A stretch of DNA of 64,000 nucleotides from Ruminococcus sp. (GTDB lineage: Bacteria; Bacillota; Clostridia; Oscillospirales; Ruminococcaceae), in NCBI GenBank assembly GCA_017471405.1, contig JAFUTK010000062.1, positions 1 to 64,000 of the forward strand, in the 5' to 3' direction. Shown piece by piece: positions 52,116-60,892 of this stretch. The notes under the pieces are model-generated. The model was given only the letters and a program-made list of their open reading frames with translations, searched no databases and was not told the DNA's origin. The position numbers were made by a program, and so were the translations under genes. The first letter of the stretch is position 1; every line of letters starts with the position of its first letter.

Positions 52116-52652
52116 ATGAGGGAGATACAAACAGAGCGTCTGCGGCTCCGTCCCGTCGGCAGGGAGGATATCAAGCGCATCTTCACCTGCTGGGCAAGCG
52201 ACCCCAAGGTGACAAAATACCTGACCTGGAACCCTCACCACACCCTTCATGATACCGAGACTGTAATGGATATCTGGCTGGAAGAGTACAAAAAACCGGA
52301 CTGTTACCGCTACGGCATCGAGCGCCGTATCACCGGTGACCTCATAGGAATGATAGATGTGGTGGGCTTTCATCACGGCGCCCCCGTCATCGGCTATTGC
52401 TCCGGCAGAGCCTACTGGGGCAGAGGCTATATGACCGAAGCCCTCAAAGCTGTCACAGCCCGGCTCTTCGAGGACGGCTATGATACTATAGTTATCGAGG
52501 CTGTTGAGCAGAACATCGGCAGCAACCGCGTCATAGAAAAAGCGGGCTTTGAGAAGGTCGCCGACCGCGTTGCCCCGCTGTCCGAGAACAAAAAGGATAT
52601 GCTGGTAAAGATAAACTCCTACCGCCTGCATAAGCCGAAAAGTGATACCTAA
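52116..52652 (+). CDS. GNAT acetyltransferase, RimJ/RimL type
   Basis: The 178-aa protein has TERLRLRPVGREDIKRIFTCWASDPKVTKYLTW at its N-terminus, the acetyl-CoA motif AYWGRGYMTEALKAVTARLFED and VEQNIGSNRVIEKAGFEKV, as in ribosomal-protein N-acetyltransferases. ATG 52116 is 4 bases after the ychF stop, so it relies on a site within the end of ychF and is translationally coupled. The substrate is unproved. The frame extends upstream inside ychF but with no fitting start. Confidence 0.87.
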   Translation: MREIQTERLRLRPVGREDIKRIFTCWASDPKVTKYLTWNPHHTLHDTETVMDIWLEEYKKPDCYRYGIERRITGDLIGMIDVVGFHHGAPVIGYCSGRAYWGRGYMTEALKAVTARLFEDGYDTIVIEAVEQNIGSNRVIEKAGFEKVADRVAPLSENKKDMLVKINSYRLHKPKSDT

Positions 52653-52703
52653 AGCAGTCATTGCTTGTATAAGAAAAAGTGTCGTTGCACAAGCGGCTTT
52701 AGA

Positions 52704-52748
52704 CGAAAAATGGTACCTCCCCCCTTTCGGGGGAGGTACCATTTTTCG
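52704..52748. repeat. family-A palindrome between the GNAT gene and paaK (convergent)
   Basis: CGAAAAATGGTACCTCCCCC is the exact complement of GGGGGAGGTACCATTTTTCG around CTTTC, a 20-bp perfect stem. It is placed to end both convergent genes. Confidence 0.85.
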
Positions 52749-52776
52749 CATTTTGCGGCCGCATACAAAAGCCGTC

Positions 52777-54009
52777 TCAATACCTGTTATCGAACACTCT
52801 CGTAGACTTCTTCTCACTTCTGGGAAGCTCGCCGATATCCACCGGCTTGACGATGACGGTAATGCCTATCTTTGCCTTGAAGGCAGCACCTATCTTCTTT
52901 TCCATCTCTTCCTTGTCGGTGCCGCTCTCCACCTCAACGAACAGCGTGCAGATGTCCTTGCCATAAAGGTGGTCTATCATAAACTGATATTCGCTGGAGG
53001 CGCCGTCAACAGTGGTGAGCATTTCCTCTATCTGGCTGGGGAAGATGTTCACTCCCTTAACCTTTACCATATCGTCGGTACGTCCGAGGATAATGTCTAT
53101 GCGGGGATATTTCGACCCGCAGGGGCAGTCGCCGGGAATAATGCGGGTGAGGTCGTGTGTGCGGTAGCGGATAAGGGGAGCCCCCTGCTTCTTAAGGGTA
53201 GTGATGACCAGCTCTCCCACCTCGCCGTCGGGGACAAGCTCGCCGGTCTTGGGATTTACCACTTCAAAGTAGATGAAATCGTCCCACATATGCATTCCGC
53301 AGCCACATTCGCAGCTGATGCCAATTCCGGGACCGTATACCTCTGTCAGACCGTAGATGTCAAACAGCTGAACGCCCAGCTCGTTTGCGATACGCGCCCT
53401 CATCTTCTCGCCCCAGCGCTCCGAGCCAATAACTCCGCGCTTGAGCTTGATCTGATCCTTGATGCCCCTCTTTGCAATCTCCTCCGCCAGCAGCAGAGCA
53501 TAGCTTGAGGTAGCACACAGCACAGTTGACTCCATATCCACCATCATTCTCAGCTGCTTGTCGGTGTTTCCAGGGCCCATAGGGATAGTCATAGCCCCAA
53601 GTCTCTCTGCACCCAGCTGGAAGCCGATGCCAGCCGTCCACAGACCGTAGCCGGGAGTGATGTGGATGCGGTCAAGCTTTGTAACGTCCGCCATTTCGTA
53701 GCATCTGGCAAACATCAGCGCCCAGTCGTCAACGTCCTGCTTGGTGTAGGGGATAATGACCGGAGTTCCGGTAGTTCCGGAGGAGGAGTGTATGCGCACT
53801 ATCTCCTCGTCGGGGACAGCCTGCAAGCCCAGAGGATAAGCCTCTCTCAGGTCGCCCTTCCATGTGAAGGGCAGCTTCTCGAAATCCTCCTGAGACTGAA
53901 TGGCATCAACGTTGATGCCCGCAAGCTTTCTTCCGTAAAAGCAGTCCCGGGAGGTGAGCTTTTTAAGCTGTGCCTTGATAAGTTCAAATTGGCTTTCTTT
54001 CATTTTCAT
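52777..54009 (-). CDS. paaK: phenylacetate-CoA ligase (aryl-acid adenylate-forming enzyme)
   Basis: It activates phenylacetate or indoleacetate to the CoA thioester with ATP, or in reverse yields ATP. The 410-aa protein has IHSSSGTTGTPVIIPYT (phosphate loop), IYGLTEVYGPG, and GRTDDMVKVKGVNIFPSQIEE near the end, all PaaK marks. The segment CECGCGMHMW and CPCGSKYPRID look metal-binding, as seen in the shorter anaerobic PaaK group. It lies 2.7 kb from iorAB, which makes aryl-acetyl-CoA, so both may serve aromatic amino-acid fermentation. AAGGAG precedes the ATG. Confidence 0.9.
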   Translation of the reverse strand: MKMKESQFELIKAQLKKLTSRDCFYGRKLAGINVDAIQSQEDFEKLPFTWKGDLREAYPLGLQAVPDEEIVRIHSSSGTTGTPVIIPYTKQDVDDWALMFARCYEMADVTKLDRIHITPGYGLWTAGIGFQLGAERLGAMTIPMGPGNTDKQLRMMVDMESTVLCATSSYALLLAEEIAKRGIKDQIKLKRGVIGSERWGEKMRARIANELGVQLFDIYGLTEVYGPGIGISCECGCGMHMWDDFIYFEVVNPKTGELVPDGEVGELVITTLKKQGAPLIRYRTHDLTRIIPGDCPCGSKYPRIDIILGRTDDMVKVKGVNIFPSQIEEMLTTVDGASSEYQFMIDHLYGKDICTLFVEVESGTDKEEMEKKIGAAFKAKIGITVIVKPVDIGELPRSEKKSTRVFDNRY

Positions 54010-54036
54010 AGTTGGTCTACTCCTTTGATAAGGTTA

Positions 54037-54396
54037 TTATATTTTTTCTATCCTGAAAAATCCGAATATCTCAAAGCCGGTCTCTGTGGGGGCAGCTTCT
54101 TCCCAGTCGTCCTCGCTCTCCAAAAGCAGCTTGCCGTCCTCTTCCTTCCAGTCTCCGACTTTTCCCGCAACATACTTGTCATCATAAGGCGTACAGCTGC
54201 CGTCGTCAAGCTCTTTGGGTAAAAGCTGACGGTACTTTCCGTCCTCTCCGAAAAGAAAAACATATCTCGACATTATCTTCTGAAAAGGGTTCACACCCGG
54301 ATCAGTCTCCATAGCCTCAACAGTCATCCAAGCCTGTGTGAAATCCTGCTTGAAAGCATTTACCTCGGCTATTTTCCACATTCCGGTGATATCCAT
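54037..54396 (-). CDS. unknown 119-aa cytoplasmic protein
   Basis: The protein has no signal or membrane helix. It begins MDITGMWKIAEVNAF and ends FEIFGFFRIEKI, with many charged and aromatic residues and repeated GDWKEEDGKLLLES-type strands. The general look is of a small beta-barrel (lipocalin-like) in which GMW opens the first strand, as in many bacterial lipocalin-like proteins, but no family can be named. AAAGGAG precedes the ATG by 11 bases. It lies 27 bp from both hflX and paaK and shares their transcript. Confidence 0.6.
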   Translation of the reverse strand: MDITGMWKIAEVNAFKQDFTQAWMTVEAMETDPGVNPFQKIMSRYVFLFGEDGKYRQLLPKELDDGSCTPYDDKYVAGKVGDWKEEDGKLLLESEDDWEEAAPTETGFEIFGFFRIEKI

Positions 54397-54423
54397 ACAA
54401 AACAACTCCTTTTTGAAATCGTA

Positions 54424-55674
54424 TTATCTGTCCGAAAATTTGTACTGTTCCACTCTGTTGTAAAGCTTTACATCCACCAGCGCGTCCACAAGTGTCCCGT
54501 CAGCGGTGTATTCCTCCGAAAAGACCTTGCCCTCACGCCTGATGTCGGCTATCAGACCGCCCTCAGAGAAGGGAATGAGCAGCTTCATTTTCTTTGCACT
54601 TTGCGGCAGAGCCTTCGCTACCGCTTCCAGCAGCTCGGGGATGCCCTCGCCCCGCTTAGCGGATATTCTCACAACTCCCTCGCCGGAGCTGAACTCGTCA
54701 AGGTAAGGTACCAGATCGCACTTGTTAAACGCCGTAACTACGGGAATACCCTCGCAGCCCAGCTCTTTGAGCAGCTCCAGCGTCACCTTCGCCTGCGTCT
54801 CACATTCAGGATTTGAAGCGTCCACGATGTGCAGTATCACATCAGCGTTTGCAGCCTCTTCAAGAGTTGACTTGAACGCCTCCACCAGATGGTGCGGCAG
54901 CCGGCTTATAAGCCCTACCGTATCCACCAGCATTACGCTCCTGCCATCCGGCAGCTCTATCGCTCGGGAGGTGGTCTCTAAGGTCGCAAACAGCTTGTTC
55001 TCCGCCAACACTCCCGCCTCAGTAAGAGTGTTCAGCAGCGTGGATTTCCCAACGTTGGTATATCCCACGATAGCGCAGACCAGCACCCCGTCCTTTTTGC
55101 GGCGCTCCCGGTGCAGACCTCTGCGCTTTTCTATTTCCTTAAGCTCCTCCGAAAGGGAAGCGATGCGCGCCCTGATGTGGCGCTTGTCAGTCTCCAGCTT
55201 TGTCTCGCCGGGGCCTCTCGTTCCGATGCCTCCGCCCAGACGGGAGAGCTTTAGCCCCATTCCCGCCAGCCTCGGCAGCCGGTATTTATACTGGGCTATC
55301 TCCACCTGCAGGCGCCCCTCGTGAGTGGTCGCCCGCTGGGCGAAAATATCCAGAATGAGCATCGTCCGGTCTATGGTGTGCACTCCGCAGACGTCCTCGA
55401 TGTTGCGTATCTGCGTGGCTGTCAGCTCGCAGTCGAAGATTATCTGGTCTATCTCCTCCCGCTCACACAGCTCCGCCATTTCCGTGAGCCGCCCCGAGCC
55501 TATGCAGGTCGCCGGCTCATAGGAGGGCCGCTTCTGTACCACCCTGATGACCGTATCGGCTCCCGCAGTATCTGCAAGCTCCGCCAGCTCGTCAAGGGAG
55601 CGCTCCGCATCGTATTCTCCTATATCCACAGCGCAGAGCATCACCCGCGGCCTTTTTTCACTGACTGTCTCCAT
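54424..55674 (-). CDS. hflX: ribosome-associated GTPase HflX
   Basis: It splits stalled or hibernating 70S ribosomes. The 416-aa protein has an N-terminal domain with EYDAERSLDELAELADTAGADTV, the middle GSGRLTEMAE, and RLGGGIGTRGPGETKLETDKRHI, then the G domain GYTNVGKSTLLNTLTEAG with DTVGLISRLPHHLVEAF and NKCD. It overlaps the upstream membrane protein gene by 17 bases. Confidence 0.95.
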   Translation of the reverse strand: METVSEKRPRVMLCAVDIGEYDAERSLDELAELADTAGADTVIRVVQKRPSYEPATCIGSGRLTEMAELCEREEIDQIIFDCELTATQIRNIEDVCGVHTIDRTMLILDIFAQRATTHEGRLQVEIAQYKYRLPRLAGMGLKLSRLGGGIGTRGPGETKLETDKRHIRARIASLSEELKEIEKRRGLHRERRKKDGVLVCAIVGYTNVGKSTLLNTLTEAGVLAENKLFATLETTSRAIELPDGRSVMLVDTVGLISRLPHHLVEAFKSTLEEAANADVILHIVDASNPECETQAKVTLELLKELGCEGIPVVTAFNKCDLVPYLDEFSSGEGVVRISAKRGEGIPELLEAVAKALPQSAKKMKLLIPFSEGGLIADIRREGKVFSEEYTADGTLVDALVDVKLYNRVEQYKFSDR

Positions 55675-56557
55675 ACCTTCTCCTTTTTTCTTCCAGCTGC
55701 TGCTCCGCCATTTCGTTTATGTAGTGCCTGTGAAGCAGTATCAGCGCCGCCCCGATGATACCGGAGGACGCTCCGATAAGCTGCCAGTTGTCCTGCCAGA
55801 GCTGCATCAGCTCGCTCTGCGCCCGGACATTCGCCATCAGCCCTATGCAGCAGGTGATGAAACAGAAAAACAGCACTAGCACCGCTAAAAATATGAGATA
55901 TCCTTTGCCTCTGGGGGCTGAACGCAGCCGCATCTCCCTGCCGGGATAATGCTGGCCTATCCTCTGCTGCGCCTCTGCCACATCTGAGGGGAAGAAATAG
56001 AACTTGTCGTCCTTTATGTATTTGGCAGGGAAGCGGATAAAATAGCAATAGGTCTCGACGCTAACCTTCCTGTACTCCTTTGACGATACCTCGCACTCTA
56101 TCCCGTTGAGAGTGACAAAATAATTGTAGCTGGTGGAGGAAGACCCGTCCGAGTCGGTGGTGGTGTGCTCTTCAATTCTTGTGTTGGTGACCATCGCACC
56201 GAAGAGGTCGTAACTTCCCACCTCCAACCGCATCAGCCGCCGGACGTCACTTATCCATACAAATAGCATTATCAGTCCCACGATGAGGGGAATGAATATG
56301 AACATTACAGCGTCGCTCTTGTCCTTTATTAGAAAAATACAGCCAAGCGCGCATAGACCTATAATGACAGTGTCTCTTAACACCTTAACGATGTATTCTC
56401 TACGGAGGATAATTCCGAAGTGCCGCCTTACCTCGTCGGGGTAGACATCATAGCCTCGGCGGTATGGCGCCATTCGCTGATATCTCGCCGCCTCTTCAAG
56501 GCGCACTCTTTCCCGCGCCTCAGCCAGGCTCTCCCTGACCTTATCGAAAAGCCCCAT
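55658..56557 (-). CDS. membrane protein with cytoplasmic Arg/Glu-rich ends, unknown family
   Basis: The 299-aa protein starts with a charged amphipathic helix (FDKVRESLAEARERVRLEEAARYQR), two close membrane helices (about 69-110), a soluble beta-rich part (about 115-215) with TNTRIEEHTTTDSDGSSSTSYNYFVTLNG, and two more helices (about 222-245 and 262-282), then a charged tail. The middle part resembles the DUF3592-like folds of bacterial membrane proteins but is not certain. ATG 56557 has GGGAGG upstream. It is first in the hflX transcription unit. Confidence 0.65.
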   Translation of the reverse strand: MGLFDKVRESLAEARERVRLEEAARYQRMAPYRRGYDVYPDEVRRHFGIILRREYIVKVLRDTVIIGLCALGCIFLIKDKSDAVMFIFIPLIVGLIMLFVWISDVRRLMRLEVGSYDLFGAMVTNTRIEEHTTTDSDGSSSTSYNYFVTLNGIECEVSSKEYRKVSVETYCYFIRFPAKYIKDDKFYFFPSDVAEAQQRIGQHYPGREMRLRSAPRGKGYLIFLAVLVLFFCFITCCIGLMANVRAQSELMQLWQDNWQLIGASSGIIGAALILLHRHYINEMAEQQLEEKRRRYGDSQ

Positions 56558-56666
56558 ATTCTCCCTCCCCAAAACAGAATAAAGTCATAATTATTTTACA
56601 ACATTTTTGCAAATATGTCAACTATCGGAGGGACACTCTTTTCACCCCCTTTTCACCTTAAAATAA

Positions 56667-56695
56667 TTGACTTTGCCGCCCCGATGTGGTATAAT
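56667..56695 (+). promoter_or_regulatory. promoter of iorAB
   Basis: TTGACT (56667-56672), 17-bp spacer, TATAAT (56690-56695) with an upstream TG, 40 bp before the iorA ATG. Confidence 0.75.
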
Positions 56696-56735
56696 AAAAC
56701 AGTGTATTGATATCAATAAACGGAGCTGATAAAAT

Positions 56736-58523
56736 ATGTCAAAGCGTTTCCTTATGGGCAACGAGGCAATAGCTCTCGGAGCCGTTCACGCCGGTGTGAA
56801 CGTGGTCTCCGGCTACCCCGGCACCCCTTCTACAGAGATACTTGAAACTATTGCAAAGAATAACAAGGACGGCAGCGTCTACGTTGAGTGGTCTGTCAAC
56901 GAGAAGGCAGCCCTTGAGGTGGGAGCCGGTGCCGCCTATTCCGGCGCCCGCTCGCTGGTTACTATGAAGCAGGTAGGCTTAAACGTCGCCTCCGACCCGC
57001 TGATGAGCCTTGCCTACGTGGGTGTCAAGGGCGGTATGGTTATAGTCTCCGCCGACGATCCCGGACCCATTTCCTCCCAGACTGAGCAGGACACCCGCCA
57101 TTTCGGACAGTTCTCAAAGCTGCCTGTCTTCGACCCCTCCTCCCCCGAGGAAGCCTATGAGATGATACAGGACGCCTTTGAGTGCTCGGAAAAATACGGC
57201 ACTCCCGTATTATTCCGTCCCACCACCCGCGTCTGTCACGGCTGCGCCTCCGTCGAGGTAAAGGACTCCTTTGAGCCACATAAGCCCGAGGGATTTGTCA
57301 AGGACACAATGCGTTGGGTCATTTTCCCACGCACTTCCTACTTAAATCACTGCAAAATAGAAAAGCGCAATCCACAGCTGGGAGAGGAATTCTCCTCCTA
57401 CCGCTTCAATAAGCTCACCGGCTCCGGCAGGAAGGGCATCGCCACTCACGGCATTAGCTATGCCTACACCTGCGAGGCATTACAGGGCGTGGATAAAGAG
57501 CATAAGCTGCTGAAAATAGCCACCCCCAACCCCTTCCCCGAAAAGCTGGCTCTGGAATTTTTAGAGGGCCTTGATGAGGTGGTCTGCATCGAGGAGCTTG
57601 ACCCCGTCATTGAGCGAGAGCTCACCTACATCGTCGGCAAGCACCATCTGAACGTCACTGTTCGCGGCAAGCTGGACGGTACAGTTCAGCCCGCAGGGGA
57701 GAACACCGTTGAGTCAGTCAAGGAGATACTGTCCGGATTTTTGGACATCAAATATGACGCCCCCAAGCTGCCCCCCGTTCCCGACCTGCCGGTAAGACCC
57801 CCGGTGCTCTGTGCCGGCTGTCCCCACAGAGCCTCCTTCTATGCCGTAAAGCAGGCCACCAAGGGCAAAAAGGCAGTCTATTCGGGAGATATCGGCTGCT
57901 ATACCTTAGGCAACGCCAAGCCGCTGGATATGGTAGACACCTGCCTGTGTATGGGCGCCGACGTCACCATAGCTCAGGGCATACATCGCGTTGAGCCGGA
58001 CACCGTCAACTTCTCCTTTATCGGAGACTCCACCTTCTTTGCCTCGGGCATTACAGGCGTTGTCAACGCCGTCTACAATCAAACGGATATAATCCTCATA
58101 GTCCTCGATAACTCCACCACTGCAATGACAGGCCACCAGCCCCACCCCGGCACCGGCGTCACTATGATGGGAGATGTCTGTGCTAAGGTATCTATCCCTA
58201 AAATACTGGAGGCTGTGGGCTGCACCTACGTCAAGACCGTTGACCCCCTCGACCTCACCGCCGCCGAAACGGCTGTCAAGGAGGCTTTGGAGCTTAAGGG
58301 CGTTAGGGCGATAATAATGAAGTCCCCTTGCATCGCCGTTACCAAGCCCCAGACCCTCTACAAGGTTGACGGGGACAAGTGCATCGGCTGCAAGCGCTGC
58401 ATTCGCGAGCTAGGCTGTCCCGCTATCGTCCTCACCGACGGCAGACCCTTCATCGAGCCCTCACTCTGCTACGGCTGCGGAGTATGCTCACATGTCTGCC
58501 CCGTAAACGCCATAGGGAGGTAA
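56736..58523 (+). CDS. iorA: indolepyruvate:ferredoxin oxidoreductase, alpha subunit
   Basis: It oxidatively decarboxylates aryl pyruvates (from Trp, Phe, Tyr transamination) to aryl-acetyl-CoA, with reduction of ferredoxin. The 595-aa protein has GYPGTPSTEILE near the N-terminus, CAGCPHRASFYAVKQA with GDIGCYTLG (thiamine diphosphate binding), VLDNSTTAMTGHQPHPG, and C-terminal ferredoxin-type clusters CIGCKRCIRELGC and CYGCGVCSHVCP. It is oxygen-sensitive, so it marks an anaerobe. The RBS is CGGAG, and the promoter is 40 bp before. Confidence 0.96.
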   Translation: MSKRFLMGNEAIALGAVHAGVNVVSGYPGTPSTEILETIAKNNKDGSVYVEWSVNEKAALEVGAGAAYSGARSLVTMKQVGLNVASDPLMSLAYVGVKGGMVIVSADDPGPISSQTEQDTRHFGQFSKLPVFDPSSPEEAYEMIQDAFECSEKYGTPVLFRPTTRVCHGCASVEVKDSFEPHKPEGFVKDTMRWVIFPRTSYLNHCKIEKRNPQLGEEFSSYRFNKLTGSGRKGIATHGISYAYTCEALQGVDKEHKLLKIATPNPFPEKLALEFLEGLDEVVCIEELDPVIERELTYIVGKHHLNVTVRGKLDGTVQPAGENTVESVKEILSGFLDIKYDAPKLPPVPDLPVRPPVLCAGCPHRASFYAVKQATKGKKAVYSGDIGCYTLGNAKPLDMVDTCLCMGADVTIAQGIHRVEPDTVNFSFIGDSTFFASGITGVVNAVYNQTDIILIVLDNSTTAMTGHQPHPGTGVTMMGDVCAKVSIPKILEAVGCTYVKTVDPLDLTAAETAVKEALELKGVRAIIMKSPCIAVTKPQTLYKVDGDKCIGCKRCIRELGCPAIVLTDGRPFIEPSLCYGCGVCSHVCPVNAIGR

Positions 58524-58528
58524 TGAAG

Positions 58529-59095
58529 ATGAATAATATACTTCTTTGCGGAGTAGGCGGGCAGGGAACTGTCCTGGCCTCTAAGCTGCTGGCCTTTGCC
58601 GCTATGGAGCGCGGTGAGCAGGTTCGCACCTCCGAGACTATCGGCATGAGCCAGCGGGGAGGCTGCGTCGTCTCTCACGTCCGCTCCGGTGAGAGCATTG
58701 ACTCTCCTATGCTGCCCAAGGGCTCGGCGGATATTATCATCGGCTTTGAGCCTGCCGAGGCTGTGAGAAATATCTCCTACCTCAAAAAGGGCGGCACAGT
58801 TATCGTCAACAAAAAGGCGGTAAAGCCCGTAACTGCATCCCTTACCGGCTCCGGCTACGACGGCTCTGAGGCTATCGAATACCTAAGACAGAATGTTGAG
58901 AGCTTAGTTGTCATTGACGGTGATGCCATATGCGAGAAGTGCGGCTCCTCAAAGGTACTCAATATCGCTCTGCTGGCAGCCGCCGCCAAATCCGGCGCTC
59001 TGGGAATGACCGTCGAGGAGCTTAAGAGCGCCATAGTCAAGCGTATCCCCGAGAAGTTCCACGCCCTCAATATCAAAGCAGTGGAGCTGGCATAA
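58529..59095 (+). CDS. iorB: indolepyruvate:ferredoxin oxidoreductase, beta subunit
   Basis: The 188-aa gamma/beta domain partner of IorA: NNILLCGVGGQGTVLASKLLAFAAM, ETIGMSQRGGCVVSHVRSG, and FEPAEAVRN, standard for pyruvate-oxidoreductase gamma-type subunits. Of two in-frame ATGs, 58523 touches the GGGAGG site while 58529 is eight bases from it and is chosen. It is five bases after the iorA stop and translationally coupled. Confidence 0.95.
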   Translation: MNNILLCGVGGQGTVLASKLLAFAAMERGEQVRTSETIGMSQRGGCVVSHVRSGESIDSPMLPKGSADIIIGFEPAEAVRNISYLKKGGTVIVNKKAVKPVTASLTGSGYDGSEAIEYLRQNVESLVVIDGDAICEKCGSSKVLNIALLAAAAKSGALGMTVEELKSAIVKRIPEKFHALNIKAVELA

Positions 59096-59119
59096 GACCG
59101 CTTCCTCGACAATCCCCCG

Positions 59120-59249
59120 CAAGGGTATTGCATTTTTAAACTCACCGGAAAAAGTATATTCTCCGCCGCAGGCGGAGAGATATACTTTTCCGACAGCCCC
59201 CTGCGCCGCGCAGCGGCACAGCGGATAATACTCACAAGGGTATTGCATT
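59120..59249. repeat. 15-bp direct repeat bracketing a family-A palindromic element
   Basis: CAAGGGTATTGCATT occurs exactly at 59120-59134 and 59235-59249. The 100 bp in between hold a family-A palindrome (59146-59192) and its second hairpin (59203-59219). Such flanking direct repeats suggest insertion with target duplication, or duplication of the ecfA -35 region. Confidence 0.7.
59146..59219. repeat. family-A palindromic repeat, two hairpins, upstream of ecfA
   Basis: CGGAAAAAGTATATTCTCCGCC-GCA-GGCGGAGAGATATACTTTTCCG (59146-59192) then CGCCGC-GCA-GCGGCAC (59203-59219). It follows the iorB gene. Confidence 0.8.
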
Positions 59250-59271
59250 ATCAGCAAAAATATGGTATAAT
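59243..59271 (+). promoter_or_regulatory. promoter of the ecfA-truA operon
   Basis: TTGCAT (59243-59248), 17-bp spacer, TATAAT (59266-59271) with an upstream TG. The -35 box lies inside the right copy of the 15-bp direct repeat. Confidence 0.75.
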
Positions 59272-59306
59272 ATCTTGATACCGTTTCTAAAAAAGGAAAG
59301 TAAAAA

Positions 59307-60176
59307 ATGGCTGTTATCAAAACAGAAGATCTTACATATGTATACGGTGAGGACACTCCCTTCCGCAAGGTGGCTGTCGATAACGTGAATCTCTCCATCG
59401 ACGAGGGGGAGTTTATCGGCGTCATCGGGCATACCGGCTCCGGAAAGTCAACGCTTATACAGCACTTCAACGGGCTGCTCAAGCCCAGCTCCGGCAGGAT
59501 ATTCATCGACGGCGAGCAGCTCTGGGAGGATAAAGCCCGCCTGCGCGAGATACGCTTCAAGGTGGGGCTGGTGTTCCAGTACCCCGAGTATCAGCTCTTT
59601 GAAGAGACCTGCTATAAGGACATCGCCTTCGGCCCCCGCAATATGGGGCTTTCAGAGGAGGAGATAGACCGCCGCGTCCGCGAGACTGCCAGGCTCGTGG
59701 GAATAGACGACACAATGCTTGACAAATCCCCCTTTGAGCTCTCCGGCGGACAGAAGCGCAGAGTTGCCATCGCGGGAGTTATGGCTATGGAGCCCAAGGT
59801 GCTTATCCTCGATGAGCCAGCCTCCGGCCTAGACCCAAAGGGAAGGGCGCAGATACTGGGCCTTATCCGGGAGTATCACCGTGAAAAGAAAAACACCGTA
59901 ATGCTTGTGTCTCATTCAATGGAGGACGTCGCCAAGCACTGCTCCAAGATACTTGTGATGAACAAGGCCAAGGTGAGTATGTACGACACCCCGGTAAACG
60001 TGTTCCACCGCGCCGACGAGCTGACTGCTATGGGGCTTTCCGTCCCGCAGGTGACAAAGGTGTTCAATCGTCTAAAGGCACAGGGCTGCGATATTCCGGA
60101 GGACGTATACACAGTGGGCTTTGGCAGCGAGCTTATAATGAAAATACTATCACAGCATAAGGGGGCAGACCTATGA
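59307..60176 (+). CDS. ecfA2: ECF transporter ATPase, EcfA type
   Basis: The 289-aa ABC ATPase powers vitamin or metal uptake by energy-coupling-factor transporters. Walker A is GHTGSGKST near residue 42, Q-loop FQYPEYQLFEETCYKDIAFGPRN, signature LSGGQKRRVAIAG, Walker B ILDEPASGLDP, and the extra C-terminal part typical of EcfA2. Usually a second ATPase gene (ecfA1) is next to it; here there is none. The next gene starts within its last codons (ATGA). Confidence 0.92.
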   Translation: MAVIKTEDLTYVYGEDTPFRKVAVDNVNLSIDEGEFIGVIGHTGSGKSTLIQHFNGLLKPSSGRIFIDGEQLWEDKARLREIRFKVGLVFQYPEYQLFEETCYKDIAFGPRNMGLSEEEIDRRVRETARLVGIDDTMLDKSPFELSGGQKRRVAIAGVMAMEPKVLILDEPASGLDPKGRAQILGLIREYHREKKNTVMLVSHSMEDVAKHCSKILVMNKAKVSMYDTPVNVFHRADELTAMGLSVPQVTKVFNRLKAQGCDIPEDVYTVGFGSELIMKILSQHKGADL

Positions 60177-60865
60177 CGACAAAAAGACAAATGTCCGAAA
60201 CCTATGTCGTCGCGGCTATCCTCGCCTCCGCCGGCGGATTTTTGGACGCCTACAGCTACCTCGTCCGCGGACACGTTTTCGCCAATGCACAGACGGGCAA
60301 TATTGTTCTGCTGGGTATGCGTTTCTTTGACCGCGATTGGTTGGGCTGCGCCAAGTACCTTATGCCTATTGTAATGTTTGTAGCGGGTGTGCTGCTTGCC
60401 GACAGGCTCCGCATTAAGCTGAAAAACTCCTCGCTGCACTGGCGGCAGCATATAATTCTGATAGAGGCGGCTGTGCTGGCAGCCGTAACATACATTCCCG
60501 TCGGCGGGAGATACGATATCGTTGCCAATACGCTGATATCATTCGTATGCTCGCTGCAGGTCGAGAGTTTTAGAAAGGTACACTCCATCTCCTTTGCCAC
60601 CACAATGTGTACCGGCAACCTCCGCACCGCAACAGAGCAGATATCTCTCTACCTCACCGATAAGGACGACGAGCACCTCTCCGCCGCTCTTAAGCTCTAT
60701 GGCATTATTGCGTTCTTTATTTTAGGTGTCATTATCGGCACACTTATCTGCTCGGCTCTCGGAAGATCGGGACTTATCTTTGTAATCTTCCAGCTGATAG
60801 CAGTGTTCGTGCTTATGTTTATCGAAGTTGAAAAGAAAGCGGAGCCCGACTCATCAGATGAGTGA
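60173..60865 (+). CDS. DUF1275 (YoaK-like) membrane protein
   Basis: The 230-aa protein has about six helices. YoaK family marks are ASAGGFLDAYSYLVRGHVFANAQTGNIVLLGM near residue 17 and CSLQVESFRKVHSISFATTMCTGNLRTATE near 125. Function is unknown in the family. It overlaps ecfA by four bases and lies 27 bp before ecfT, an unexpected place. Its helix number is close to that of an ECF substrate-binding S component, but no S-component motif is seen. Confidence 0.88.
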   Translation: MTTKRQMSETYVVAAILASAGGFLDAYSYLVRGHVFANAQTGNIVLLGMRFFDRDWLGCAKYLMPIVMFVAGVLLADRLRIKLKNSSLHWRQHIILIEAAVLAAVTYIPVGGRYDIVANTLISFVCSLQVESFRKVHSISFATTMCTGNLRTATEQISLYLTDKDDEHLSAALKLYGIIAFFILGVIIGTLICSALGRSGLIFVIFQLIAVFVLMFIEVEKKAEPDSSDE

Positions 60866-60892
60866 CCCGCAGACGTTTAAGGAGGATATACC

